In this document: one piece after another, positions 34,541 to 43,280 of the stretch | Layout: the number at the start of each line of letters is the position of its first letter | Position numbering within the stretch: position 1 is the first letter of the stretch | Source of the DNA: Rubrivivax sp. | GTDB taxonomy: Bacteria; Pseudomonadota; Gammaproteobacteria; Burkholderiales; Burkholderiaceae_C | Direction: 5' to 3' | DNA: 64,000 nt | Assembly: GCA_016707445.1 (NCBI GenBank) | Contig: JADJHR010000001.1 | Span: 124,001 to 188,000, forward strand | Position numbers and translations under genes: made by a program | The notes under the pieces: model-generated | What the model was told of the DNA's origin: nothing | Databases searched by the model: none | What the model saw: the letters and a program-made list of their open reading frames with translations, nothing else

Positions 34541-35736
34541 AGGAGTAGCTCCACGGCGACCTTGATCCGATCTGCGGCCTGCTCCAACTTGACTTCCGAC
34601 GTGGCGTACGAAAGACGCACATGCCCGGACATGCCGAAACCCGAGCCAGGCACCACGGCCACGCCTTGTGTCAGCAGATAGTTGGAGAAGGCAACATCGT
34701 CGACCAGCGTCTCGCCCTCCGGTGTTTGCCGGCCGAGCAGCGCGGCAACCGAAGGAAACAGGTAGAACGCACCCTGGGGCCGCGGGCATACCAGCGAAGG
34801 ATTCTCGGCAAATCGTGTCAGTAGAAGGTCGCGACGCGCCTGGAAGTGTGCGCAGCGGTCGCGAACGAAATCATGCGGGCCGTCCAGCGCCGCCGCCGCC
34901 GCCGCCTGGGAGATCGAAGAAGTGTGCGAGTTGACTTGCATCTGCAGCTTAGTCATCGCGTCGATCAGCGGCTTGGGACCGCCGGCGAATCCAACGCGCC
35001 AGCCCGTCATCGAGTAGGCCTTGGAGACGCCGTTGGCCGTCAGTGTGCGCTCGCGCAACTTCGGCGCGACCTGGGCGACGGTGGCAAACGTCATGCCGTC
35101 GAACAGGATGTGTTCGTAGATGTCGTCGGCGAGAATCCAGAAGTTCCGATGTGGGCTGTTCTCGATAACGTCGGTCAACGCCTTCAACTGTGCGCCCGTA
35201 TAGGCTGCGCCGCTAGGGTTGCTGGGCGAATTGAGCACGACCCACTTGGTGCGTTCGGTGAGCGCTGCTTCGAGCGCTTCGGGTTGCAGCAGAAAGCCGT
35301 CTTCAACGCGTGTCGTGATCGGTTTCAAAACGCCAGCGTGCAAGGTCACCATGTCGGCATACGAGGCCCAATATGGTGTGGGCATCACGACTTCATCGCC
35401 CGGCCTGAGTGTGGCGAGAAACGCTTGGTAGAGGACCTGCTTACCGCCGCAGGCGACGCTGATCTCACCCAGTCCGAACTCGAGGCCGTTGTCTCGTTTG
35501 AATTTTCGAGAAATGGCCTCGCGCAGCGCGATCGTGCCATTGATCGGCGTGTATTTGGTCTCCTGGTTTGCAATGGCTGTTACGGCTGCGTCGCATATGT
35601 GCTTGGGAGTCGGGAAGTCGGGCTCGCCGAGCGTCATGTCGATGACGCTTCTGCCAGACAAAATGACCTGGCGCGTCTTTTCTGCCATTGCCTGAATCGG
35701 AGATACGCGGATGCGTTGAACGCCATCTGAATACAC
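34537..35736 (-). CDS. Class I/II pyridoxal-phosphate aminotransferase (AspC-like)
   Basis: A 399-residue fold-type I aminotransferase of the aspartate aminotransferase I-gamma group. The PLP lysine is K239 in NGVSKAYSMTGWRVGFAGG; NSPSNPSG (residues ~169-176), ADDIYEHILFDG and the C-terminal HVRLSYA arginine block are present. The start is probably GTG at 35736 (codons YSDGVQRIRVSPI follow), giving the normal length; no ATG is well placed. It is the first gene of the operon with act, acd and the ThDP gene, 160 bp from a divergent LysR gene. It would turn an alpha-amino acid into a 2-oxo acid, which suggests that the substrate of this operon is an amino acid, possibly a sulfinated one. Confidence 0.88.
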   Translation of the reverse strand: MYSDGVQRIRVSPIQAMAEKTRQVILSGRSVIDMTLGEPDFPTPKHICDAAVTAIANQETKYTPINGTIALREAISRKFKRDNGLEFGLGEISVACGGKQVLYQAFLATLRPGDEVVMPTPYWASYADMVTLHAGVLKPITTRVEDGFLLQPEALEAALTERTKWVVLNSPSNPSGAAYTGAQLKALTDVIENSPHRNFWILADDIYEHILFDGMTFATVAQVAPKLRERTLTANGVSKAYSMTGWRVGFAGGPKPLIDAMTKLQMQVNSHTSSISQAAAAAALDGPHDFVRDRCAHFQARRDLLLTRFAENPSLVCPRPQGAFYLFPSVAALLGRQTPEGETLVDDVAFSNYLLTQGVAVVPGSGFGMSGHVRLSYATSEVKLEQAADRIKVAVELLL

Positions 35737-35829
35737 GGCTTGGCCTTTCTGGATATGGAGCCCAGGTAGATACGGAAGCGCGGCGCATCAGGCACCACTT
35801 GGCGTTATCATCGGTTCAAGTCTTGTCAC

Positions 35830-35841
35830 ATTCAATTGAAT
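35830..35841. promoter_or_regulatory. Perfect 12-bp palindrome between aminotransferase and LysR genes
   Basis: ATTCAATTGAAT is its own reverse complement and lies midway between the divergent aminotransferase operon and the LysR gene. A related sequence, ATTCGCAATTGAA, occurs at about 43414-43426 upstream of the second desulfinase gene. It is a candidate LysR binding site. Confidence 0.45.
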
Positions 35842-35896
35842 CTAGGATCAACTCGACCGAACTCATGATCGTGCCGTGTAATGGGCTCCCGCATCA

Positions 35897-36790
35897 GTGG
35901 TCACGCTGAAACAACTCGAGTTGCTGATCGCCATGACGGAGGCGCGCAGCATGGCGGCCGGCGGCTCACGAATCGGCATGAGCGCGTCAGCAACCAGCCA
36001 CGCGTTACGTGCGCTGGAGGCCAATCTGGGCGTCGTGGTCGTCGATCGACACGCCAAGGATTTCGAACTCACGGATGTCGGGAATCGGGTGCTGCAACAT
36101 GCGCTTGATGTCTTCACCTCGCTCAAGACCATTGAGCAAGAAGGCAAGGCAGCCGCCGAGCTGAAAACGGGTGTGTTGCGCATCGGCTCGTTCGGCATCA
36201 GCTCGTCAGTTCGAATCCTGCCGATGTTGGTGGATCGCTTCCGTGCGCAGTACCCGGGGATCGAGATCTGCATTCTCGAAGACCCCGATCAAGGCGTCGA
36301 GCAGGCGCTGACCGAAGGTCGCATCGATCTCGGCGTGGTGGTGCTTCCGAAGCCGCAGTTCGATACGATCTTGTTGGCGGTCGACGAATTGGTCGCTGTC
36401 CTGCCTGCCTCCAATCCGCTGACTCGTCACGAGCGTATTGAACTGCGTGACCTTGCGAAGTTCCCGTTCATCATGACCCAGGCCGGTTCGCAGGAGCTTG
36501 TGCGCAAGCTCTTCGATCGCTGCGGACTGGTACCACGCATTACGCACGAGCTCTCCCAACTGTGGTCGATCCTGGACTTCGTGAGTCGAGGTCAGGGTGT
36601 CTCGGTCGTTGCCTCGCTGGCCTTGCCAGACAGTTTCCCCGGCATCGTCACACGCCCCATCCTGCCGCGTGCCCAGCGCCGGATCTGCCTGGCGTGTCGC
36701 GACGAAGCCCGCCTCGCATTACCAGGCCGTGCTTTCTGGCGCATGGCACGAAGCGTCTCGCCGAGTGGTCGGAAACTCGCCGGTGGCTGA
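35897..36790 (+). CDS. LysR-family transcriptional regulator
   Basis: A 297-residue LysR-type regulator. The winged helix occupies the first ~60 residues (LKQLELLIAMTEA, ASATSHALRALEANLG, then the VVVDRHAKDFELTDVG wing) and the effector domain begins near TGVLRIGSFG. Translation appears to start at GTG 35897. It is divergent from the aminotransferase-act-acd-ThDP operon and therefore its likely regulator. It is convergent with the HutI-like gene, with only 9 bp between the stops. Confidence 0.88.
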   Translation: MVTLKQLELLIAMTEARSMAAGGSRIGMSASATSHALRALEANLGVVVVDRHAKDFELTDVGNRVLQHALDVFTSLKTIEQEGKAAAELKTGVLRIGSFGISSSVRILPMLVDRFRAQYPGIEICILEDPDQGVEQALTEGRIDLGVVVLPKPQFDTILLAVDELVAVLPASNPLTRHERIELRDLAKFPFIMTQAGSQELVRKLFDRCGLVPRITHELSQLWSILDFVSRGQGVSVVASLALPDSFPGIVTRPILPRAQRRICLACRDEARLALPGRAFWRMARSVSPSGRKLAGG

Positions 36791-36799
36791 GCGCCCGCG

Positions 36800-38068
36800 C
36801 TAGCCTGGCGGCGCGGCGGCCCCTCGGTCGACCACCACGCGGCCCTTCTTGATCACCTTGGCGACGCTGTTGGTGGCAAAACGGAAAGCCGCCTGCTCGA
36901 AGGAAGGGACGTCGAGGATCACGATATCAGCCTGCTTGCCCGGCTCAAGCGAGCCGATGCGGTGGGCGAGTCCGAGTGCTGCGGCCGCGTGGATGGTGGC
37001 GCCGCGCAGCGACTCTTCCGGTGTCATGCGGTTGATCCGACAGCCCAGCGCCACCGCCAGCTGCATCGATTCGAGCCAGCAGACCGGGCACTGGTCGGTC
37101 CCCAGTGCGAGAGTGACGCCGCTGTCGCGCACTGCCTGTATGCTGGTCGGCGACGAATGATTGACGATGAAATCGAAGCCAGGGAAGGTGACAGCCACTG
37201 TGCCAGCGTCGGCAAGCGCGCGAAAGTCGGCCGTCGTCGTGTGGTTCACATGGTCGCATGACACTGCACCCATCTCTGCTGCGAGCCGCGTGCCGCCGAT
37301 ATTGTTCTTGGCATCGACGTGGAGCTTCAGCCTCAGTCCCAGGTCGCTGGCGCGGCGCAGCACGCGCTCTGTTTCCTTCAAGTCGAAGACGTGCGGGTCG
37401 CAATAGACGTCGCAGAATTCGGCCAGACCCTGGCTGCTTACTTGCGGCAGACCTTCGTTCAGGATCTCATCGAGAAAGCGCTCTTTCGTTGCTCCTGGCG
37501 GCAGCACATGCGCGCCGAGGTAGGACGAGACGATCTCCACCGGTAACAGCTCCGCAAGGCGTCGTGCGGCACGCAACGAGCGGATGTCGCTGTCGGGGGT
37601 GAGTCCGTACCCGCTCTTAGTTTCCAGAGTCGTAGTACCCGATTCCAGCATTCGGCGCAGGCGCGGCAGAGATGCGTTCACGAGTTCGTCAACGGAAAGT
37701 TCGCGGTTTGCCGCTATGGACACCGGCACGTCGAACGGAATGCCCGCTGCGCGCAGGCCGGCATCGTCCAGACCTCGCATGCGCGCGAAGTATTCGTGGC
37801 GGCGGTCGCCGGCAAAGATCAGGTGCGTGTGGCAGTCAACGTAGCCTGGAATCACAGCCCCACCGTTGGCGTCGAGAGGCTGGATGCCGCGATCCCCCAG
37901 CGCGCTCATGACGTCATCCCGGGAACCGACCGCGAGGATGGTCTCGTCTTCGATTGCGATGACGCCGTTCTCGATCAGCCCGACGCCATGACGTCCTGCG
38001 CAAGTCACCACTTGCGCGGCCCCGGTGATGAGAGTCACCGGGGCGAGCGTGTCTGCCCTCGAGTTCAT
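36800..38068 (-). CDS. Imidazolonepropionase-like amidohydrolase with altered active site
   Basis: A 422-residue amidohydrolase most like imidazolonepropionase HutI: HTHLIFAGDRRHEYF (metal ligands H80, H82), TTLETKSGYGL, H250 with GGTRLAAEMGAVSCDHV, and RMTPEESLRGATIHAA. However, the glutamate that activates the substrate in HutI (HADE) is alanine here (HVDA, A253), and the HutI metal-loop TDxNPG reads TDQCPVC. It is therefore probably not a true histidine-pathway enzyme, and no other hut genes are present. It ends a minus-strand run headed by livG, directly abutting the AhpD-like gene. A ring-opening role on an imported cyclic amide is plausible; the substrate is unknown. Confidence 0.78.
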   Translation of the reverse strand: MNSRADTLAPVTLITGAAQVVTCAGRHGVGLIENGVIAIEDETILAVGSRDDVMSALGDRGIQPLDANGGAVIPGYVDCHTHLIFAGDRRHEYFARMRGLDDAGLRAAGIPFDVPVSIAANRELSVDELVNASLPRLRRMLESGTTTLETKSGYGLTPDSDIRSLRAARRLAELLPVEIVSSYLGAHVLPPGATKERFLDEILNEGLPQVSSQGLAEFCDVYCDPHVFDLKETERVLRRASDLGLRLKLHVDAKNNIGGTRLAAEMGAVSCDHVNHTTTADFRALADAGTVAVTFPGFDFIVNHSSPTSIQAVRDSGVTLALGTDQCPVCWLESMQLAVALGCRINRMTPEESLRGATIHAAAALGLAHRIGSLEPGKQADIVILDVPSFEQAAFRFATNSVAKVIKKGRVVVDRGAAAPPG

Positions 38069-38683
38069 CTAGGCGGCTCCGTCTGCGCTGGCGCCCTCGC
38101 GCTCTTGCGACGGCAGCTCGGAGAGGCTTGAGCCACGCGACAACATGTCTTCCACGACACCGTCCTCGATGTCGATCATCAGTGCATCGTTGAACCGGTT
38201 GAAGAAGCCGCATAGCGCGGTGCGAAGCGTCAACTCGACGATCTGTTCTTCACTGAAGTGCTTGCGAAGTGCGACGAAGACTTGATCGCGGATTCGCTGC
38301 GGATTCGTCGTCACCTGGACAGCGTAATCCCGCACCAGCAGGTCGACCTCGTCGAATCCTGGCACGTCGGGGTCGAGGATCCGCGCGACCGCATCGGGCA
38401 GGAATCCGTGATCCACCAGGCGTGGCGTGTGATGACTCACGCAGTAGCTGCATTCGTTGAGCTTGGACACCACGACCAGCGCGATCTCGAGGTAACGCTT
38501 GGGGAGTAGTTTTTCGTCGTACAGGTCGAGCAGCAAGCCCATGATGTGCTTGAGGGCGGGCGGACGGTGCGCGAACACCTTGACCTGGTTCATGAAGGGA
38601 CCGTAGTCCTGCACGAAGCGCTCGTAAATCGGCCGAACATCGGCCGGTACTTCGTCCACCTGAACATCTCTAACTCGTGCCAT
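38069..38683 (-). CDS. Carboxymuconolactone decarboxylase/AhpD-like protein
   Basis: A 204-residue protein of the carboxymuconolactone decarboxylase family, in the peroxidase-associated AhpD-like group. The signature is the CxxC with a following histidine pair, ECSYCVSHH, near residue 75; members use it as a peroxidase-linked disulfide or act as small ring-opening or decarboxylating enzymes. A second conserved segment (EEQIVELTLRTALCGFFNRFNDAL) closes the fold. The start at 38683 has a GGGGAG ribosome binding site. It lies between the binding-protein gene and the HutI-like gene without intergenic space on the HutI side, so it is co-transcribed with both. Function is otherwise unclear. Confidence 0.82.
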   Translation of the reverse strand: MARVRDVQVDEVPADVRPIYERFVQDYGPFMNQVKVFAHRPPALKHIMGLLLDLYDEKLLPKRYLEIALVVVSKLNECSYCVSHHTPRLVDHGFLPDAVARILDPDVPGFDEVDLLVRDYAVQVTTNPQRIRDQVFVALRKHFSEEQIVELTLRTALCGFFNRFNDALMIDIEDGVVEDMLSRGSSLSELPSQEREGASADGAA

Positions 38684-38718
38684 GTGACTCCCCTCGGTGT
38701 GATGCCTGCCGGATGCAG

Positions 38719-39936
38719 TTAGCCCTTGCGGGTGGACAGAATCACGTCCTTGCCGCCTTTGATCTCGTAGAGTTGCACGTCGCGATCGACTGTTTGGCGA
38801 CGGCTGTCGAATTCCACAGGTGAGCCAGCGCCCGAGTAATTGATCTCCTCGCCGGCGCGTAACGCCTTCAGGCCATCAAGCACGTTGTACACGGTCTTCT
38901 TGCCAGGGCCGGTCGAGACATCGAAGATGGCTTTCTTCACCTTGTCGGCATCTGTGCTGCCCGCTTTCTGGATCGCCAACGCGAGTACGGAAACTTGATC
39001 GCGGCAGAGAGTTCCATATGGGTGCTGAATCTGGCCGTTGTCCTCGAGCCCCGCCTCGCGTAGATACTGCTTGTACGCCGGACTGTCCAATGGCGGGATC
39101 GGATAGCCGTGCAAAATTCCTTCCGCTGCATCTCCGACCGCGGCTTTGAACGGACCGCTGGCGGCGAACGTGACTGTGATGACCCGGCCCTTGTATCCGG
39201 AACGATAGATGTCCTTGTAGATCGCGGTGAAGTCGGTGACGTAGCCTGGAATGAACACAGCGTCAGGAGTTCCCGCCAGCAGATGCGAGACCTCGGACTT
39301 GTAGGAGGCTTGGTTCGCGTTGTAGTAAAACGGCTTTTCGAGCAGCCGACCCGCGCCGACTGCGTCGACAAAGCCGTCGAGTATTGACTTTGTGAAATCG
39401 TTGTTTAGCGCCATCAGCTTGAAGCGCTTGTAACCATGCTCCAGTGCGAGCTGCCCCAGCGCTCTGCCCCATACCGGGTTCAGAACTTGGAAATTGAAAA
39501 CAAGGCCCTTGGTGTCACGCAGCGGGATGTCGCTCGACGACGAGACACACATCTGGATCACATTCGCACTTTGGCACTTGGGCATGATTCCGAGTGTCAC
39601 TGAAGAGGCCCATGTGCCGAGAATCGCCATGACCTGATTGACGTTAATCAGCTTGTCGGCAGCGCGTGTTGCAGTCTCCGGGTTGGTTTCACCATCTTCT
39701 TGTGTCAGCTTGATCTGGCGATTCAGTACGCCACCTGCGGCGTTGATCTGGTCGACCGTGCGTTTGATGGCTGCAGCCATGTTCCCGCCATAGGGCGCAC
39801 CGCCACCCGTGTTGGGCGTCAGCGATCCGATGTTGATGGGGTCACTCGCGGATGCGAAACGAGGGATGAAAGCCGCGCCGAGCACGGCTGCAGTTGATCC
39901 GGTAACAACGCGACGGCGGGAAATAAGGATTCGCAT
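38719..39936 (-). CDS. ABC transporter substrate-binding protein (branched-chain amino acid type)
   Basis: A 405-residue periplasmic binding protein of the LivJ/K-type (peripla_BP_6) family. The N-terminus SRRRVVTGSTAAVLGAAF has the twin-arginine layout and a cleavage site near FASA-SDP, suggesting Tat export. The mature part opens with INIGSLTPNTGGGAPYG, typical of this family, and shows the NNDFTKSILDGF hinge region. It belongs to the livG-livF-livH-livM-binding-protein-cmd-hutI-like run. The ligand is not necessarily a branched-chain amino acid; this family binds many amino acids, amides and aromatic acids. Confidence 0.9.
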   Translation of the reverse strand: MRILISRRRVVTGSTAAVLGAAFIPRFASASDPINIGSLTPNTGGGAPYGGNMAAAIKRTVDQINAAGGVLNRQIKLTQEDGETNPETATRAADKLINVNQVMAILGTWASSVTLGIMPKCQSANVIQMCVSSSSDIPLRDTKGLVFNFQVLNPVWGRALGQLALEHGYKRFKLMALNNDFTKSILDGFVDAVGAGRLLEKPFYYNANQASYKSEVSHLLAGTPDAVFIPGYVTDFTAIYKDIYRSGYKGRVITVTFAASGPFKAAVGDAAEGILHGYPIPPLDSPAYKQYLREAGLEDNGQIQHPYGTLCRDQVSVLALAIQKAGSTDADKVKKAIFDVSTGPGKKTVYNVLDGLKALRAGEEINYSGAGSPVEFDSRRQTVDRDVQLYEIKGGKDVILSTRKG

Positions 39937-39982
39937 GGTTTAGTCTCCTTCGGTAATTGAGAATGAACGGGTACAGGCTTCG

Positions 39983-40894
39983 TTACGAAGCCTTCTCGAA
40001 CTCGGATACGAACTTGGGTTCAGGAATCAACCCGCGCGGCTTGAAACGCAGCACGGCCATCAGAATGACGCCGATCAGGATGATGCGAATCGAAGAGAGC
40101 TGTTGCGAGGTCACGATCGAAGTGAAGTCTCCAAGAAAACGCGAACCTTCGAGAATCAGCATGACGATTCCGGCACCAAGCAACAAGCCCTTGTTGTTGC
40201 CGTACCCGCCGACGATCACCGACATCCAGATGAAGATCGCAATCATCGGCATGAAGGTGTCGGGGCTGATGTTCTGGATGTAATGCGCGAAGAGCGCTCC
40301 AGCGATCCCCATGAAGACGGAGCCCAGGACGAATATCTGAACGCGGAACCGCAGGACATACTTGCCGAGTACGCCAGCCACCACGTCGTCTTCGCGAATC
40401 GCTCGAAGCGTGCGGCCATACGGGCCGGTTCGAATCCGCTCGCAGATGGCATAGATCACCAGCACGACCAGCGCCACGACGCCGAGGTAGACGAGCGAGT
40501 ACGCTGTGTTGCCCAGGCCGAAGTCGAACGGGCGCACCGGAATCCTCAGCCCCTTGGGACCTTCGGTCAACCAATCTTCGTTGAGCGCGAAGAGACGCAC
40601 GATCTCGCCGAAGCCAAGAGTGACAATTGCAAAATAGTCTTCTCGCAGTCGCACGGTGAGGAGGCTGACGCCAAGGCCCGCCACTCCAGCGATCGCGCCC
40701 GCGAGTGCTATCGCGAGTTCCGGTGTAATTCCGACGCGGGTCGAGAGCAGCGCACCGCTGTATGCGCCGATTGCGTAGAAGCCTGCGACGCCGAAGTTCA
40801 CCATCCCGGTCATGCCCCATTGCAGGTTGAGACCCTGCGCCAGGATCATGAAGAACCCGGCGTAGGTGGCCATGGCGACGAAGTACGCAAGCAT
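39983..40894 (-). CDS. livM: ABC transporter permease, LivM type
   Basis: A 303-residue membrane permease of the LivM family, with about eight to nine hydrophobic segments. Family markers are NLQWGMTGMVNFGVAGFYAIGAY read in two parts (NLQWGMTGMVNFG and VAGFYAIGAY) and the cytoplasmic coupling loop GRTLRAIREDDVVAGVLG. The ATG at 40894 gives the usual N-terminus; a longer upstream frame overlaps livH. It pairs with LivH to form the membrane pore and lies 46 bp upstream of the binding-protein gene. Confidence 0.93.
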   Translation of the reverse strand: MLAYFVAMATYAGFFMILAQGLNLQWGMTGMVNFGVAGFYAIGAYSGALLSTRVGITPELAIALAGAIAGVAGLGVSLLTVRLREDYFAIVTLGFGEIVRLFALNEDWLTEGPKGLRIPVRPFDFGLGNTAYSLVYLGVVALVVLVIYAICERIRTGPYGRTLRAIREDDVVAGVLGKYVLRFRVQIFVLGSVFMGIAGALFAHYIQNISPDTFMPMIAIFIWMSVIVGGYGNNKGLLLGAGIVMLILEGSRFLGDFTSIVTSQQLSSIRIILIGVILMAVLRFKPRGLIPEPKFVSEFEKAS

Positions 40895-40904
40895 CGGACT
40901 ATCC

Positions 40905-41768
40905 CTATTTCTTGATCTCGGGTTGGCCGAGCAGGCCATGTGGACGCAGCAGCAACAAGATGGTGATCATTACGAAGCCCACGCCGATCTTGTACGAGCT
41001 GGGCAGGACCAGCGTGGTGAACTCCTCCGCCAAGCCCACCAGAACTGCACCGAGCATCGCTCCGTACACTGAGCCGATGCCGCCGAGAATGGCTGCGGCG
41101 ATGATCGGGATCGTCAGACCCCAGCCGAGAAGCGGCTCGATCACCAGATCCAGCCCCGCTGAGACACCGCTAATTCCGAGTAACGCCCCGCAGTAAAGCG
41201 TGACCGCGATGCGAACCAGCACCGACCGAATGCCGCGAACCTCGGCAAGTTGTGGGTTGTCGGCCATCGCCCGCATCGCCTTTCCCAGCCGCGTGCGCGT
41301 CAGCAGAAGGTGAGTGATGATGACGACCAAAACCGCTGCACCGATCAGATAGAGCTGCGGACGCGTGACATGCACGCCACCGAAGACCAGTGGGCGCTCG
41401 AGTGGAAGGTCGAAGCCTTTCACGTCTGCGCCGAAGATCAGGCGCACTGAATGTTCGAGCACGAAGGTTAGCGCGATCGACACCACAAGCAGCGTCACCG
41501 GCGCGCTGGCGCGCATTGGCCGGAAGATGATCTGGTCGCTGGCCCACACGACTACCGAACCGGCGAGCATGGCGCCAAGCGAGGCGAGCCAGAGCGGCAG
41601 GCCGAATTGAACATTGATGGCGTAGGCTGCGAAAACCCCGACCGTGATGTAGCCCCCGATCGCGAAGTTCGGAAATCGCAGGATTCCGAACAGCATAGAA
41701 AACGCGACCGCTGGCGGCGCGATCAAAGCAGCGGAGATGAGACCATTCACGATCATCTGTGCCGTCAT
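40905..41768 (-). CDS. livH: ABC transporter permease, LivH type
   Basis: A 287-residue LivH-type permease with about eight hydrophobic segments. The N-terminal INGLISAALIAPPAV region, the LRFPNFAIGGYITVG segment and the coupling loop GKAMRAMADNPQLAEVRGI are standard. The start at 41768 overlaps the livF stop by 4 bp (ATGA), and livM follows 10 bp after its end. Confidence 0.93.
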   Translation of the reverse strand: MTAQMIVNGLISAALIAPPAVAFSMLFGILRFPNFAIGGYITVGVFAAYAINVQFGLPLWLASLGAMLAGSVVVWASDQIIFRPMRASAPVTLLVVSIALTFVLEHSVRLIFGADVKGFDLPLERPLVFGGVHVTRPQLYLIGAAVLVVIITHLLLTRTRLGKAMRAMADNPQLAEVRGIRSVLVRIAVTLYCGALLGISGVSAGLDLVIEPLLGWGLTIPIIAAAILGGIGSVYGAMLGAVLVGLAEEFTTLVLPSSYKIGVGFVMITILLLLRPHGLLGQPEIKK

Positions 41769-42481
41769 GCTCGTGTCCCTAAGTAGAGCTCGGCCACTTC
41801 ACGGTTGTTCAAGAGCTCGGACGCGGGGCCGGTCATTGCAACGCGCCCTGCCGTCATGACGGTGCCGAAGTTCGATATCTGCAAGGCTTGCATCGCGTTT
41901 TGTTCGACCATCAAGATCGCGATGCCGCGTTCCCGGACTTGCCGGATCGCCTCGAACATCTGCTCTACCATTGCAGGGGAGAGTCCCGCTGACGGCTCGT
42001 CGAGAAGCAACAACTTCGGTTCAACCATCAGGGCCATGCCGAAAGCAACCATCTGGCGCTGCCCGCCGGAGAGATTGCCTGCCTTTACCGCTCTGAGGGT
42101 ACGCAGTGCGGGAAAAAGCTCCAACACGCTTTCCATGCGTGATTTGAACTTGCGCGGCTCGATCCACGCGCCCATCTCAAAGTTCTCCACGACGCTCAGC
42201 GAACGGAAGACGTTGTGCTCCTGCGGCACATAAGCGATGGCATGGCGCGAGACCTCGCTGGGCGGCAAACCACCGACGTCGTGACCATCGATCAGGATCT
42301 TCCCCGTTCGGCGTTGTACGACGCCAGCCAAGGTCTTGATGAAGGTCGACTTGCCCGCGCCGTTTGGGCCGATGATCGTCATGATGCTGCCCGACTCCAC
42401 TGCGACGTTGACGTCGCTGACTATGTCGCCCCGGCCGTAGCCGGAACACACGCCTTCGGCGCGAAAGAAGACGTCAGACAT
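41765..42481 (-). CDS. livF: ABC transporter ATP-binding protein, LivF type
   Basis: A 238-residue ATPase of the LivF group. Walker A is GPNGAGKST (residues ~38-46), the Q-loop is YVPQEHNVF, the ABC signature is LSGGQRQMVAFG and Walker B is LLLLDEPSAGLSP. The short form without a C-terminal regulatory domain is normal. It overlaps livG by 8 bp and livH by 4 bp. Confidence 0.95.
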   Translation of the reverse strand: MSDVFFRAEGVCSGYGRGDIVSDVNVAVESGSIMTIIGPNGAGKSTFIKTLAGVVQRRTGKILIDGHDVGGLPPSEVSRHAIAYVPQEHNVFRSLSVVENFEMGAWIEPRKFKSRMESVLELFPALRTLRAVKAGNLSGGQRQMVAFGMALMVEPKLLLLDEPSAGLSPAMVEQMFEAIRQVRERGIAILMVEQNAMQALQISNFGTVMTAGRVAMTGPASELLNNREVAELYLGTRA

Positions 42482-43280
42482 TCGCGGCAGCGCCTCCGAG
42501 ATATGCCTTGATGACTTCGGGGTCTCTACGGATCTCTTCGAATGAGGCTTCTATCAGGTGCCGGCCTTCGGTCATCACGATGACCGGATCACACAGACGC
42601 GCAATGAAGTCCATGTCGTGTTCGATGATCAGGAAAGTCTTGCCATATTTGGCGTTGAGCTGGCGAATCATGTCGGTAAGCAGCCCCATCAGGGCCGGGT
42701 TCACGCCGGCGCCGGGTTCGTCGAGCAAAATGACAGGGCAGTCAGTCATCAGGGCGCGGCCAAGCTCGAGCAGCTTTTTCTGCCCCCCTGACAGATTTGC
42801 CGCGTACTCGTTGCTCAAAGGCGTGAGTTGCGAAAGCGCGAGGACGTCCACTGCGCGTCTGTAGAGACTCTCTTGCTTGGCCTTTACCTTCGCTGGACTG
42901 AAAAATAGCGGGAGCAGCCGCTCTCCGCGCTGCCTTTGAGGGGCTAGCAGCAAGTTCTCCAGTACGGTGAGCGGACCAAACTCACGCGCCAGTTGGAAGC
43001 TGCGCACCATGCCGCGCTGCGCGCGTGCATGAGTGGGCAGCGTCGTAACGTCATCGCCGAAGAGTTCGACGCGGCCGGAGTCCGGACGGATCACGCCGCT
43101 CAGCAGATGAAACAAAGTTGACTTCCCCGCTCCGTTCGGCCCGATCAGACCCGTGATCGATCCTTCCCGCAACGTGAGGTTCATGCCCGAGACCGCGCGC
43201 ACGCCACCGAACGACTTCTGCAGGTCTTGACCGCTGAGGACGATGCGCGGTCGACTGTTCCCGGTGACGCTTGCGTGCAT
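42474..43280 (-). CDS. livG: ABC transporter ATP-binding protein, LivG type
   Basis: A 268-residue ATPase of the LivG group, with Walker A GPNGAGKST, signature LSGGQKKLLELGRAL and Walker B VILLDEPGAGVNP. The C-terminal extension (DPEVIKAYLGG) is typical of LivG. It is the first gene of the run livG-livF-livH-livM-binding protein-cmd-hutI-like, so the promoter should lie in the AT-richer region upstream of 43281. Confidence 0.95.
   Translation of the reverse strand: MHASVTGNSRPRIVLSGQDLQKSFGGVRAVSGMNLTLREGSITGLIGPNGAGKSTLFHLLSGVIRPDSGRVELFGDDVTTLPTHARAQRGMVRSFQLAREFGPLTVLENLLLAPQRQRGERLLPLFFSPAKVKAKQESLYRRAVDVLALSQLTPLSNEYAANLSGGQKKLLELGRALMTDCPVILLDEPGAGVNPALMGLLTDMIRQLNAKYGKTFLIIEHDMDFIARLCDPVIVMTEGRHLIEASFEEIRRDPEVIKAYLGGAAANV

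Noticed and set aside
36800..38068. Annotation as hutI of histidine degradation
   Set aside because: Key residues differ and no hutH, hutU or hutG gene is nearby.
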